Source of the DNA: Eubacterium sp.
GTDB lineage: Bacteria > Bacillota > Clostridia > Lachnospirales > Lachnospiraceae
Length of the DNA: 64,000 nt
Reading direction: 5' to 3'
Assembly (NCBI GenBank): GCA_017619835.1
Contig: JAFZRN010000032.1
Coordinates: 62,001 to 126,000, forward strand
In this document: one piece after another, positions 51,831 through 60,454 of the stretch
Layout of the letters: every line of letters starts with the position of its first letter
Numbering within the stretch: the stretch's first letter is position 1
The notes under the pieces: generated by a model
What the model saw: the letters and a program-made list of their open reading frames with translations, nothing else
What the model was told of the DNA's origin: nothing
Databases searched by the model: none
Made by a program: the position numbers and the translations under genes

Positions 51831-53678
51831 TTATACCTCATCATCCTTCAAACGATACATAAAGCCTTCATCACCGAGTATTATATGAGTGTTGGCCTTG
51901 AGAAGCATTTCTCTTCCCGGCTCAAGTCTCGTGCCATTTACAAATGTTCCGTTTGTAGAATTGTTGTCTTCCACATAGCAAACTCCGTTTCTGCGGATGA
52001 TAACTATATGGACTCTGCTTATAGCACCATTATTTTCTATCGGATAATCGGCATGAACCTTTGACTTGCCGATCTTAAATTCGTCTTTTGTTATATAGAT
52101 CTTCTCGCCGGTCTTCTCTCTTACGAGATGAGGACGAGGTTCAAAGTTATCAAATGCATCCAGACTCAGCTCTTCAACAGGTGCTGCGGGTGCCGCAGGT
52201 GCCTCGGGCTTCTTGTTGGTTTCAATGATGTTACCGATTGCCTCAGGTGTAAGCGGCTCAGTCATTCCTGTCTTAGGTATGTAATCCAGATCAAGTGGAA
52301 GATTCGGATCAATCTGAGGAGCCTGTGGTGCCTGTGGCTTCAGCGGCTCGGGGATTGATGCTGTCATAAATGACTCAGGCATCTGGGCGGGCTGCTGAGG
52401 ATGTGCCGGCTGCATCGGTCCCGGTTCCGGTATCGGCTGTGGCTGAGGAGCAGGCTGTGGAATAGTCTGCTGCATCGGCTGCTGTACAGGCTGCGGTATC
52501 GGCTGCGGTATCGACTGCTGCATTGGCTGTGGTACCGGCTGCGGTATCGGCTGTGGTATTGTCTGCTGCACTGGCTGTGGTACCGGCTGCGGTATCGGCT
52601 GTGGTATTGTCTGCTGCACTGGCTGTGGTACCGGCTGCGGTATCGGCTGCGGTGTTGTCTGCTGTACCGGCTGCGGTATCGGCTGCTGTACAGGCTGCGG
52701 TATCGGCTGTGGTGCCGGTGCAGGCTGTGGTATCGGAGCAGGCTGCGGTATCGGCTGTGGTGCCGGTGCAGGCTGCGGTATCGGAGCAGGCTGCGGTATC
52801 GGCTGTGGTGCCGGTGCAGGCTGCGGTATTGGATCGGGTATTGTATCGGCCGCGGGGTCGAGAATCGAATCGAGTGTAGCCTCATCTACGGGAGCAAGTG
52901 CAGGTTCTTCTGCAGGTGCTGCCTTCTCTTCAGCGGGAGCTGCCTCCTCTGCGGGTGCTTCTTCTGCTACCGGAGCTTCTGGTGCAGGCTCTTCTGCGGG
53001 CTCCTCTTCTGCAGGTGTCTCTTCTGCTGCAGGTGCTTCCTCTGCGGGTGCCTCTTCTGCTGCGGGCTCCTCTGCAGGTGCCTCTTCTGCTGCGGGCTCC
53101 TCTGCAGGTGCTTCTTCTGCTGCAGGCTCCTCTGTTGCGGGCTCTTCTGCAGGTGCCTCTTCTGCTGCAGGTGCTTCCTCTGCGGGTGCCTCTTCTGCTG
53201 CGGGCTCCTCTGCAGATGCTGCTTCTTCAGCAGGTGCTTCCTCTGCAGGTGCCTCTTCTGCTGCGGGCTCCTCTGTTGCGGGCTCTTCTGCTGCAGGTGC
53301 TTCCTCTGCAGGTGCCTCTTCTGTTGCGGGCTCTTCTGCAGGTGCTGCTTCTGCTGCAGGTGCTTCCTCTGCGGGTGCCTCTTCCTCTGCTACCGGCTCC
53401 TCTGCGGGTGCTTCAGGGGTAGGTGTTGCCTCTGCTTCAGGTGCGGGCTCTTCTGCAGGTGCAGGCTGCGGTATCGGCTGCGGTGCCGGCTGTGGCGCTG
53501 CCTTTGGAGCATTAGCTGCGGGCTTAAGAGTGATAACTGTTCCGGGGAACAGTCTGTCATTCAGATCCCTTACAAGAGCTATCGCATCGTTTCGCGACAA
53601 CGTATTGATCAGATAATCCGGGAGAGAAACTCCCTCGGGAATGTTCAGTGTCCATTGATTGTTAGGTGTGTTCTGCAT
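51831..53678 (-). CDS. FHA-domain protein with long Ala/Glu/Pro and Pro/Gln repeats
   Basis: 615 residues, cytosolic. A short N-terminal unit (about 1-52, ending GTVITLK) is followed by a Glu/Ala/Pro repeat tract (about 60-270, units such as [10 protein letters not shown]) and a Pro/Gln/Ile tract (about 285-430, [13 protein letters not shown]). A C-terminal FHA domain (about 518-610) has [11 protein letters not shown], the phosphothreonine-binding SRVH, and [10 protein letters not shown]. All key FHA residues are present. It should bind phosphothreonine peptides made by the operon kinase. The repeats are also tandem at DNA level, so length may vary. GGGGAGGT precedes the ATG. The 133-base gap upstream holds a 7-bp hairpin (53784-53802) and a TACAAT string but no convincing promoter. 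Confidence 0.88.
   Translation of the reverse strand: MQNTPNNQWTLNIPEGVSLPDYLINTLSRNDAIALVRDLNDRLFPGTVITLKPAANAPKAAPQPAPQPIPQPAPAEEPAPEAEATPTPEAPAEEPVAEEEAPAEEAPAAEAAPAEEPATEEAPAEEAPAAEEPATEEPAAEEAPAEEAPAEEAASAEEPAAEEAPAEEAPAAEEAPAEEPATEEPAAEEAPAEEPAAEEAPAEEPAAEEAPAEEAPAAEETPAEEEPAEEPAPEAPVAEEAPAEEAAPAEEKAAPAEEPALAPVDEATLDSILDPAADTIPDPIPQPAPAPQPIPQPAPIPQPAPAPQPIPQPAPIPQPAPAPQPIPQPVQQPIPQPVQQTTPQPIPQPVPQPVQQTIPQPIPQPVPQPVQQTIPQPIPQPVPQPMQQSIPQPIPQPVQQPMQQTIPQPAPQPQPIPEPGPMQPAHPQQPAQMPESFMTASIPEPLKPQAPQAPQIDPNLPLDLDYIPKTGMTEPLTPEAIGNIIETNKKPEAPAAPAAPVEELSLDAFDNFEPRPHLVREKTGEKIYITKDEFKIGKSKVHADYPIENNGAISRVHIVIIRRNGVCYVEDNNSTNGTFVNGTRLEPGREMLLKANTHIILGDEGFMYRLKDDEV
52430..53500 (-). repeat. Tandem coding repeats in the second FHA gene
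   Basis: Two tracts: 52430-52840 (near-repeats of a CGGTATCGGCTG motif, coding Pro/Gln/Ile) and 52880-53500 (near-repeats of GCTTCTTCTGC/GGCTCCTCTGC, coding Ala/Glu/Pro). Units are multiples of three, so gains or losses keep the frame and change spacer length between the N-terminal unit and the FHA domain. Confidence 0.85.
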
Positions 53679-53811
53679 TTTGTTACCTCCCCATTGTAAC
53701 CCTCAAATTCCCCAAAATAAGGGTAGTTCTAATAAACACGGAAAGTTCAGAGCAGTTTTTTACCCTGAACCGGTTCCGGACGCACCGCAAGTTTGTTGCG
53801 GTACAGATATA

Positions 53812-55221
53812 TTAACTAATCTTGAATGTGAAGTCCTCGTCACCAAGTGTAATGGTGCAATTGTTCTTTAACTGAACTTCTTCCTCACCTTCTACCATCT
53901 TATGATCAACATAGGTATGGTTGGTTGACTTGTTATCCTTGATATAATAGTTCTCACCCTTATGAAGGATGATAGCGTGCTGACGGCTGATCGCACCGTT
54001 TCCGCTTATATGGAAATCAACACCACGGCTTGCCTTTCCGATCTTGAATACAGGCTTGTTGATCATGATCTTTTCATCTGTATTTATACGGATCAGATAA
54101 GGATTAATCTTAATTGCTCCTGTTCTGCCGAGGATAGTGTTATCAACAACTTCTGTCTTGCCCTTCTTTCCGGCATCCTTCTTATCCTCGTCCTTAGCGT
54201 CGTCCTTATCCTCTTCCTTCTTTTCGGCTTCTTCAGCTGCCTTCTTTTCTTCTTCGGCTGCTGCTTCCTCGGCCGCTTTCTTGTCTTCCTCTTCAAGTTC
54301 CTTAGCTGCAGCCTTGAGCATTTCTGCTCTGCTTACTCTTACAGACTTCGGAGCCTCATTTTCGGAAAGTGCTGCTTTTTCTTCCTTAGCAGTTTCTTCC
54401 TTAGGCATGCTGCCTGCAAGATTAGCTGCTGCTTCTTCGATACGAGCCTTGATATCTTCAACAGATTCTGCGACAGGCGGTTCGGGAACCTCCTCCTCGT
54501 CATCATCACCAATCTCCGGAAGCTTCTCATCTGCAGATCCGAGATCATTCATGAAGTCCATAGCGCTCTTCTCTTCCTGAACCTCTTCAAGAGGAGCATC
54601 GCTTACAACCTCTGTTCCGTCATCCGTGGATATTCCTTCCTCGGCCTCATATCCGATTCCGGCATCCTGCATCAGGGCTTCGCAAAGTCCGATGAGACCT
54701 CTCAGATTGAAGTTATTGCCGTTAATGTATGTAAGGAGCTGTCCTACATAAGTAAGATTCTCATCTACGTTATAGATAAATCCGGCTACGAGCTGTCTTA
54801 CAAAGCTCTTGAATTCCGAAGAAAGTGCCGAATCTCCCTCAACGGGAAGATATAAGAACTTAATGCTTAAAGTATCGGGGTCGATATACATAAATTCTTT
54901 ATTGAGAATGATATATGAAAGCGGAATGGCATGCTCGTTGATGCTTATCATGCCAAGAGCAATATTTCTAAGAAGCTTAAGTACCTTCTCTCTGTTCATA
55001 GTGCCCTGTGAGTAACCATCTACTGTCATCTTGCCTGTTACATCATAAGTAAGATAATCAAAGTCATCATCCTCTTCATAGATGATGCCGACTATCTCAG
55101 GCAGTTCATTTTCCTCACAGTAATCCAGGACATCTTCGTCAACTTCCATTCCTTCTCCCATAACATATGTGAGATAACGTTCCTGTCCCAAATTCTTAGC
55201 TGTAAATCTAAAATATCTCAT
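53812..55221 (-). CDS. FHA-domain protein with DUF6382-like N-terminus
   Basis: 469 residues from the ATG at 55221, which has GGAGGAG about 10 bases upstream; a longer reading from 55314 overlaps mltG and is rejected. The N-terminus (about 1-190) fits the DUF6382 pattern of Lachnospiraceae FHA proteins (YLTYVMGEG...VTGKMTVDGYSQ...FMYIDPDTLSIKFLYLPVEG). A highly charged Lys/Glu/Ala region (about 200-370) follows, then the FHA domain (about 385-465) with GKASRGVDFHI, SRQH and NKSTNHTYV. The Gly of the usual NGT motif is His. It should read phosphothreonine marks; DUF6382 itself has no known activity. mltG ends 34 bases upstream. The family name is from memory. Confidence 0.88.
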   Translation of the reverse strand: MRYFRFTAKNLGQERYLTYVMGEGMEVDEDVLDYCEENELPEIVGIIYEEDDDFDYLTYDVTGKMTVDGYSQGTMNREKVLKLLRNIALGMISINEHAIPLSYIILNKEFMYIDPDTLSIKFLYLPVEGDSALSSEFKSFVRQLVAGFIYNVDENLTYVGQLLTYINGNNFNLRGLIGLCEALMQDAGIGYEAEEGISTDDGTEVVSDAPLEEVQEEKSAMDFMNDLGSADEKLPEIGDDDEEEVPEPPVAESVEDIKARIEEAAANLAGSMPKEETAKEEKAALSENEAPKSVRVSRAEMLKAAAKELEEEDKKAAEEAAAEEEKKAAEEAEKKEEDKDDAKDEDKKDAGKKGKTEVVDNTILGRTGAIKINPYLIRINTDEKIMINKPVFKIGKASRGVDFHISGNGAISRQHAIILHKGENYYIKDNKSTNHTYVDHKMVEGEEEVQLKNNCTITLGDEDFTFKIS

Positions 55222-55255
55222 GTTGACTCTTGCTCCTCCTATATCTTCTCTCTCT

Positions 55256-56314
55256 TTAATCTTCAGACTGAGTAGCTTCGTGCTCTTCATAAGTTTCCGT
55301 GAATATGTGTTCACCTTTTTCTTCGTCGATTATATGGTAGTACATATAATTCGTATCGGCGGGTTCAAGCGCCGCTTTAATACAGGCAAGGCCCGGGTTG
55401 CATATAGGCCCTACCGGAAGACCGCTTGATACATATGTATTATAAGGCGAACTGTATGTCAGATCGTCTGATGACAGCGCCGGCATGTCATACATACCTT
55501 CGGTCAACGGATAAAGAATTGTTGAATCTATCTGAAGCTGAGTATTTGCATCAAGTCTGTTATAGATTACGGATGCGATCTTCGGACGTTCTTCGTCGAT
55601 CTTCGCTTCTCTTTCTATCATTGATGCTACATTCAGAACTTCAAATGACGTCATTCCTCTTTCCAATGCAACCGACTTAAGCTCATCTGTGTAATAGAGC
55701 TGGAAAGCATTTAACATCATATTTACAAGATCTATAGCCTTGGTGTTCTTGGTGATGTCATAGGTTGCAGGGAAGAGATATCCCTCAAGCTTATATCTTA
55801 CATTTGCACCGGACGGCACATCTTCCAGATATTCAAAATCACTGGAAGTAATTGACTTGACTGCATTTATAAAATCACTTCTTGAACAGATGCCTTCTTC
55901 CTGACACTTTGCAGCAATCATGTCCACCGTAAAGCCTTCGGGGATGACCAGCTGTTTTATGACCTTGGAGCCTTCATCCTCTTTGGCCATCACTTCCATC
56001 ATTTCGAGTGTGTTCATTCCCTTGTAGAGTGTGAAGGTTCCGGCCTGGAGCTTTCCCTTAAAATCGGAATCCTGAAGTCTCTTTACAAAGGCTCTCTCAA
56101 ATCTGATTAGTCCTTTCTTGTGAAGTATCTTCGCTATATCCTTTACCGACGATTCTGTCGGTATCACAACCTCTACCGCTTCGGTGGGATTGGAATATGT
56201 ACTTGTTAATTCATCTTCGTATGCATTTTTATAGTCTCTGATGTAGTCAGAAACAATAAAGAACAGCATAAGAGCGGCCACGAGGCCGATCATAAACTTT
56301 ACTGCTTTAACCAT
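55256..56314 (-). CDS. mltG: Endolytic murein transglycosylase MltG
   Basis: 352 residues, YceG/MltG family: a membrane helix (about 5-24), a LysM-like unit (about 45-120), and the catalytic domain with LVIPEGFTVDMIAAKCQEEG, ASMIEREAKIDEERPKIASV (catalytic Glu in IERE) and YNRLDANTQLQIDSTILYPL. The enzyme cuts nascent glycan strands outside the membrane and sets their length. AAGGAAG precedes the ATG. It is 34 bases upstream of the DUF6382-FHA gene, so the phospho-signalling series may be expressed with a wall enzyme. Confidence 0.93.
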   Translation of the reverse strand: MVKAVKFMIGLVAALMLFFIVSDYIRDYKNAYEDELTSTYSNPTEAVEVVIPTESSVKDIAKILHKKGLIRFERAFVKRLQDSDFKGKLQAGTFTLYKGMNTLEMMEVMAKEDEGSKVIKQLVIPEGFTVDMIAAKCQEEGICSRSDFINAVKSITSSDFEYLEDVPSGANVRYKLEGYLFPATYDITKNTKAIDLVNMMLNAFQLYYTDELKSVALERGMTSFEVLNVASMIEREAKIDEERPKIASVIYNRLDANTQLQIDSTILYPLTEGMYDMPALSSDDLTYSSPYNTYVSSGLPVGPICNPGLACIKAALEPADTNYMYYHIIDEEKGEHIFTETYEEHEATQSED

Positions 56315-56361
56315 GGATGTCTTCCTTTATTTTGTCAGATAGGTGCAATTACCCACTTTTA

Positions 56362-56389
56362 CAGATATAGTCTATCATTTTTCTGTCAA
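56362..56389 (-). promoter_or_regulatory. Candidate promoter for mltG and the FHA/kinase series
   Basis: Minus strand: a perfect -35 TTGACA (56384-56389, inside the last codons of the epimerase gene), a 16-base spacer and a weak -10 TATCTG (56362-56367). It lies about 50 bases before the mltG ATG. The 60-base gap has no terminator, so read-through from upstream is also possible. Confidence 0.35.
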
Positions 56390-57454
56390 AATCGCAACTG
56401 CCCTTTTAATTCCTACGAAAATATTCACATTTGCCTTCCAGCCCAGATTCTGCAGTCTGTCGCTGTTCATGATCTCGGGTGTCTGCTTCGAGTAATCAAT
56501 CTCCGGCTCTTTCTCATCTTCGGGGTTTGCGAAGCTGAGTGTGAGGTTCTTTTCGGGGAATGCTTCCACGGCTGTTTTAGCAAAATCTCTGATGGTTATA
56601 TTGCCGCCTTCGCTTGCTATATTGTAAGGGAAGAGCGGTTCGCCCTTAAGGAGTACGAGAAGGATTGCGATCGCAGTATCCGTCACGTAGCAGAAGGATC
56701 TGTATGGAGCACCGTTACTCTTCAGCAAAATGTTTTCGCCACGGACAACATTTGCAATGAACTGGGCCCATACTCTGTCATCATCCAGGCTTGCTGCTCC
56801 ATAGATGTAGCTGGGGCGGACAAGCTTTATATTCATGCCATACTGCTTTGCATAGCTTGCGGCAAGGGTTTCCGATGCACGCTTGCCCATAGCGTAGCAG
56901 TTCTTATAGGAATCGGGATCGACATAGCCCTGGGTTTCTTCCATGAGCTCATGGGATCCGTCGGTTACTTTTCCGTAGGTCTTGAGACTTGATACGATAA
57001 GTGTTGTGGAGTTGTTCTGTCTTGCAAACTCCAATGCATTATCCGTTCCCGTAAGGTTGGCTCTTATTGTTCCAACCGGGTCATTTTCAAAATGCCAGTT
57101 GGAAGCCTGAGATGCTGCGTGGATCACAAAATCCGCATGAGGGACCTTGTCGAACTTATCGCATACATCCTGTTCGATAAGTGTGAAGTCGTCTCTCTCG
57201 ATAAGGCTGCCGTATTTCTTTGCGGCCCTTTCTGCGCTTCTCACCATTCCTATCACATGAATGTTGGCGTTGGCCTCGTCATTTTTCAGAAGCATGGCGA
57301 GTATAAGGTGGGAGCTGATGAATCCGGATGCGCCAGTTATAAGGATGCTTTTGCCGGAGAGCTGATCCCATTCTATGTCGCAGTTTGCGACCTCCTCTAT
57401 ATCGGCCAGGAACTGACCCTTAATGTTTGATCTTACGAGTAAGCTGTTATCCAT
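56375..57454 (-). CDS. NAD-dependent epimerase/dehydratase (nucleotide-sugar SDR)
   Basis: 359 residues from the ATG at 57454, which has GGAGAAG just upstream; a start at 57502 would fall in a repeat palindrome and is rejected. Extended-SDR features: ILITGASGFISSHLI (NAD loop), VIHAASQASNW, catalytic Ser in VSSLKTYG, CYAMGKRASE (YxxxK) and VRPSYIYG. The family makes UDP- or dTDP-sugars for surface polysaccharides, but the sugar cannot be assigned. The gene stands alone between alaA and mltG. Confidence 0.88.
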   Translation of the reverse strand: MDNSLLVRSNIKGQFLADIEEVANCDIEWDQLSGKSILITGASGFISSHLILAMLLKNDEANANIHVIGMVRSAERAAKKYGSLIERDDFTLIEQDVCDKFDKVPHADFVIHAASQASNWHFENDPVGTIRANLTGTDNALEFARQNNSTTLIVSSLKTYGKVTDGSHELMEETQGYVDPDSYKNCYAMGKRASETLAASYAKQYGMNIKLVRPSYIYGAASLDDDRVWAQFIANVVRGENILLKSNGAPYRSFCYVTDTAIAILLVLLKGEPLFPYNIASEGGNITIRDFAKTAVEAFPEKNLTLSFANPEDEKEPEIDYSKQTPEIMNSDRLQNLGWKANVNIFVGIKRAVAILTEK

Positions 57455-57487
57455 ATTTCTTCTCCAAATTGTGTCCGAATTGTGTCC

Positions 57488-57500
57488 GGGGTCTGACCCC
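57488..57500. repeat. GGGGTCTGACCCC palindrome
   Basis: Perfect short palindrome in the 65-base gap between the alaA stop and the epimerase start, flanked by two direct TTGTGTCCG copies (57471-57479 and 57480-57488). No T-run is present. It resembles the widespread TCAGACCCC-type intergenic repeats. Confidence 0.7.
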
Positions 57501-57519
57501 ATTCACAGAATTTTCACAT

Positions 57520-58740
57520 TTAGTCTAGCTGGCGGTAGTCGGCGAGGAAATCGGCAAGTTTATGGCCGGCTTCCTCGAGGACGGATATCTCGGGAAGATA
57601 AACTATCCTGAAATGATCCGGCGTCTCATAGTGGAATCCACCGCCGTGTGTAAAGAGTATCTTCTTCTTTCTCAGAACATCCAGTGCGAATCTCTCGTCG
57701 TCATGGATGTTGAACTTTTCAATGTCCAGCTTAGGGAAGCAGTAGAATGCGGCTTCCGGCTTAACAACGCTTACACCGGGAATGTCTTTTAACAGATTGA
57801 CTATGCATTCTCTCTGCTCGTAAACTCTTCCGCCGGGTGCCACGAGCTTCTCGGTTTCCTCGAGCATATCAAGGGCGGGAGCGATCAGTGACTGGGCCGG
57901 AACATTTGAACAGAGTCTCATGGATGAAAGAAGCTTGATGCCCTCGATGTAACCGGAGGCATTTGACTTATCACCGGATATACTCATCCAGCCGACACGG
58001 TATCCTGCGATAAGGTGTGACTTTGAAAGTCCGTTAAAGGTTATGCACACAAGGTCGGGTGCAAGGCTTGCGATCGAGGTATGCTTCTTGCCGTCCATTA
58101 CTAGTCTGTCGTAGATCTCATCTGCAAAGATGATGAGGTCATGAAGTCTTGCAAGCTTTACGATCTCCTCGAGGATATCTGTCGGATAAAGTGCTCCGGT
58201 GGGATTGTTCGGATTGATGACTACGATACCCTTTGTCCTCGGAGTGATCTTTCTCTCAATATCCTTTACATCGGGATACCAGCCTGCCTGCTCATCACAG
58301 ATATAGTGGACTGCTGTTCCGCCGGCAAGCGTTACCGATGCTGTCCATAAAGGATAATCGGGTGAGGGAACTAAGATCTCGTCACCATAATCGAGAAGAC
58401 CCTGCATGGAAAGTGTGATCAGCTCGCTGACACCATTTCCGGTATAAATGTCATCTATCGAAACATTCGGTATATTCTTCTTTTCATCGTATTTTTTAAT
58501 TGCTTCTCTTGCTGTAATTATACCCTTCGAATCCGAGTAGCCTTCGGTCTTGGGAAGGTTGTTCTGCATAATGTTTAAGAGTTCATCCGGTGCCTTGAAG
58601 CCGAAGGGTGCGGGGTTACCGATATTAAGCTTTAATATCTCTTCGCCTCTGGCTATCATGCGGTTAGCCTCGTCCATAACGGGGCCACGGATGTCGTAGC
58701 ATACGTTATTTAGTTTGACTGATTTTTCGAATTTTCTCAT
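57520..58740 (-). CDS. alaA: Alanine-synthesising aminotransferase AlaA
   Basis: 406-residue PLP aminotransferase. From memory it is strikingly close to E. coli AlaA (YfbQ): VCYDIRGPVMDEANRM, LKLNIGNPAPFGF, GYSDSKGI, IYTGNGVSELI, INPNNPTGALY, IFADEIYDRL, TFNGLSKSHLIAGYRVGWM (Schiff-base Lys in GLSKS) and a C-terminal DHFRIVYLP. It transfers the amino group from glutamate to pyruvate to form alanine. CCGGAGACATAAATC precedes the ATG. It lies between the NagZ-like gene and the epimerase with palindromes on both sides, so it is probably a separate transcript. Confidence 0.92.
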   Translation of the reverse strand: MRKFEKSVKLNNVCYDIRGPVMDEANRMIARGEEILKLNIGNPAPFGFKAPDELLNIMQNNLPKTEGYSDSKGIITAREAIKKYDEKKNIPNVSIDDIYTGNGVSELITLSMQGLLDYGDEILVPSPDYPLWTASVTLAGGTAVHYICDEQAGWYPDVKDIERKITPRTKGIVVINPNNPTGALYPTDILEEIVKLARLHDLIIFADEIYDRLVMDGKKHTSIASLAPDLVCITFNGLSKSHLIAGYRVGWMSISGDKSNASGYIEGIKLLSSMRLCSNVPAQSLIAPALDMLEETEKLVAPGGRVYEQRECIVNLLKDIPGVSVVKPEAAFYCFPKLDIEKFNIHDDERFALDVLRKKKILFTHGGGFHYETPDHFRIVYLPEISVLEEAGHKLADFLADYRQLD

Positions 58741-58781
58741 GATTTATGTCTCCGGATTATAATGTTATATATACGTCATTG

Positions 58782-58805
58782 GGGGACATACCACGGTATG
58801 TCCCC
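58782..58805. repeat. Hairpin between nagZ-like gene and alaA
   Basis: GGGGACATAC (58782-58791) pairs with GTATGTCCCC (58796-58805), loop of 4. It lies 14 bases after the hexosaminidase stop on the minus strand. There is no T-run, so it acts as a processing or stabilising hairpin or a weak terminator. Confidence 0.7.
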
Positions 58806-58819
58806 TCGGATTAAAGGCT

Positions 58820-60160
58820 TTATTCTATTTCCTGTTTTACTTTTAGTATACGTGCAACGGACTGGTTGATCCGCTCCTCGGATATCTCGCCCGATCGGAC
58901 AGCATCCAGAACTCCGTTATAGGCAAGATGGAAATCCTCCGGCATGAGGATTATATCCACTCCGGCTTTTATCGCAAGGCAGGCAGCTTCATCGGATGTG
59001 TATTTCTTCGAGATGGCGCCCATTTCCATGGCGTCGGTTATTACAATTCCGTCGTAGCCCATCCTGCTTCTTAAGATGTCATTTACCAGGATCTCCGAAA
59101 GAGATGCAGGTGTATCGTGTCCGGTAATTCCGGGTGCGGATATATGAGAAACCATGATGAAGTTTGCTCCGTCATTTATCGCATCCTGGAAAGGAACCAG
59201 CTCCGACATGCTCAGCTCGTCAGCGGTCTTGTCGGTAAATGCCGCTCCGAGATGCGTGTCTCCGGCGGTAGCACCATGTCCCGGGAAATGTTTATATACT
59301 GCTTCAAGTCCTTCTTCCTTAAGTCCGTCGGCCATGGCGATCGACATATCCGATACCTTGTCCGAGTCGCTTCCGAAGGAACGTGTCTTAACGATTGAAT
59401 TATCGGGATTAGTGAGAACGTCTGCAACCGGCGCAAAATCGACATTAAAACCAAGCTCAGAAAGATATGAGCCAATGGTCTCTCCTGCTTCCTTAGCGTC
59501 CTGGACCGAACCCTGCGCACCTATATCGGACATATTTCCGACATTCTTAACGTCGAATCTTCCGCTTCCGGCAACTCTTGCAACACTTCCTCCCTCCTCG
59601 TCAACGCAGAGGAACATGGGAAGTCCCACTCTTTCCTCGCTGTAACGATTAGTGTTCGAAAGCATTTCCTGAACCTGAGTCTTGGCCTGAAGGTTATCAC
59701 CCATGTAAATGATTCCGCCAACGGGAGTCTCATCAATGGCTGCCTTTGTCTGTTCGCCGGCCATTGTAACCCCATCGCTGTCGGTTAATGCTTCGGGAGT
59801 TATGATGAACATCTGCGCAACCTTTTCCTCAAGAGTCATGGTATCAAGGATGTCCGGCTCTGTATATTCTTCCACCTCTTCGGTTGCTGCCTCGCGGATT
59901 TCGGCCGTGCTAAGTTCAGCCAGCTCCGCGTCGGTAAGAGTCGCCGAGCTGTCGAGGCCCAGATCCACATCTCCGTAGATCATATCTCCGTCAGACTCAA
60001 TCACACCCTCGGCAGTTTCGATGCCGGCGGCGTTAGCCTTAGTCGGGAGCTTCTCGCTCTTATTAACCTCATACGCCTTGCCGTTTCCTATCGTGGCACT
60101 GAAAATTACCATGATAACGGCTGCAGCAATAAGCAGATTTTTTCTGAATTTGTTCTTCAA
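58820..60160 (-). CDS. Glycoside hydrolase family 3 beta-N-acetylhexosaminidase (NagZ-like), exported
   Basis: 446 residues with a TTG start (GGAGAAAATCA upstream). An N-terminal membrane/signal segment (about 8-25) and a spacer (about 30-105) precede the GH3 domain, which shows MFLCVDEEGGSVAR, KHFPGHGATAGDTHLG (the NagZ His/Asp dyad loop) and the nucleophile Asp in VITDAMEMGAI. It removes N-acetylglucosamine from wall fragments. Unlike E. coli NagZ it is outside the membrane, as in B. subtilis, so it serves wall turnover. It is divergent from the DUF4153 gene across 294 bases. Confidence 0.92.
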   Translation of the reverse strand: MKNKFRKNLLIAAAVIMVIFSATIGNGKAYEVNKSEKLPTKANAAGIETAEGVIESDGDMIYGDVDLGLDSSATLTDAELAELSTAEIREAATEEVEEYTEPDILDTMTLEEKVAQMFIITPEALTDSDGVTMAGEQTKAAIDETPVGGIIYMGDNLQAKTQVQEMLSNTNRYSEERVGLPMFLCVDEEGGSVARVAGSGRFDVKNVGNMSDIGAQGSVQDAKEAGETIGSYLSELGFNVDFAPVADVLTNPDNSIVKTRSFGSDSDKVSDMSIAMADGLKEEGLEAVYKHFPGHGATAGDTHLGAAFTDKTADELSMSELVPFQDAINDGANFIMVSHISAPGITGHDTPASLSEILVNDILRSRMGYDGIVITDAMEMGAISKKYTSDEAACLAIKAGVDIILMPEDFHLAYNGVLDAVRSGEISEERINQSVARILKVKQEIE

Positions 60161-60454
60161 TGATTTTCTCCGTAATAATCAGACAATTGGTTTACAGAAC
60201 ATAATCGGAATTATTGTAACATTAAAATCAAGAAAAATCCACAAGATTTTGTGCATTTTCGTATAAATTTCTATATTTTTACACAAATATAGACTATAAT
60301 ATTGCTATAAAAAGCAGAATTTTGTCAAATTATGTAAACTGTGGACGTGATGACGCTTGTATGTTACACTCTGATATCATGACCACACTTATAAAATTGT
60401 TACTGTTTGGAACAAGTATGAAAGAGGGGAATCCAGAAAAAAAGGAGAAACCAT
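60161..60454. other. Divergent intergenic region
   Basis: 294 AT-rich bases between the NagZ-like gene (minus) and the DUF4153 gene (plus); promoters for both must be here. TATAAT occurs at about 60293 and TATAAA near 60306 on the plus strand, but neither has a good -35 at the right distance. No hairpin or small gene is seen. Confidence 0.4.

Noticed and set aside
52401-53699. A 432-codon open frame opposite the repeat-FHA gene
   Set aside because: It comes from the low-complexity Ala/Glu/Pro/Gln repeats read backwards; the FHA reading frame has the real domain and start site.
57455-57502. Longer start for the epimerase gene
   Set aside because: The extra residues come from an intergenic palindrome; the ATG at 57454 has GGAGAAG just upstream.
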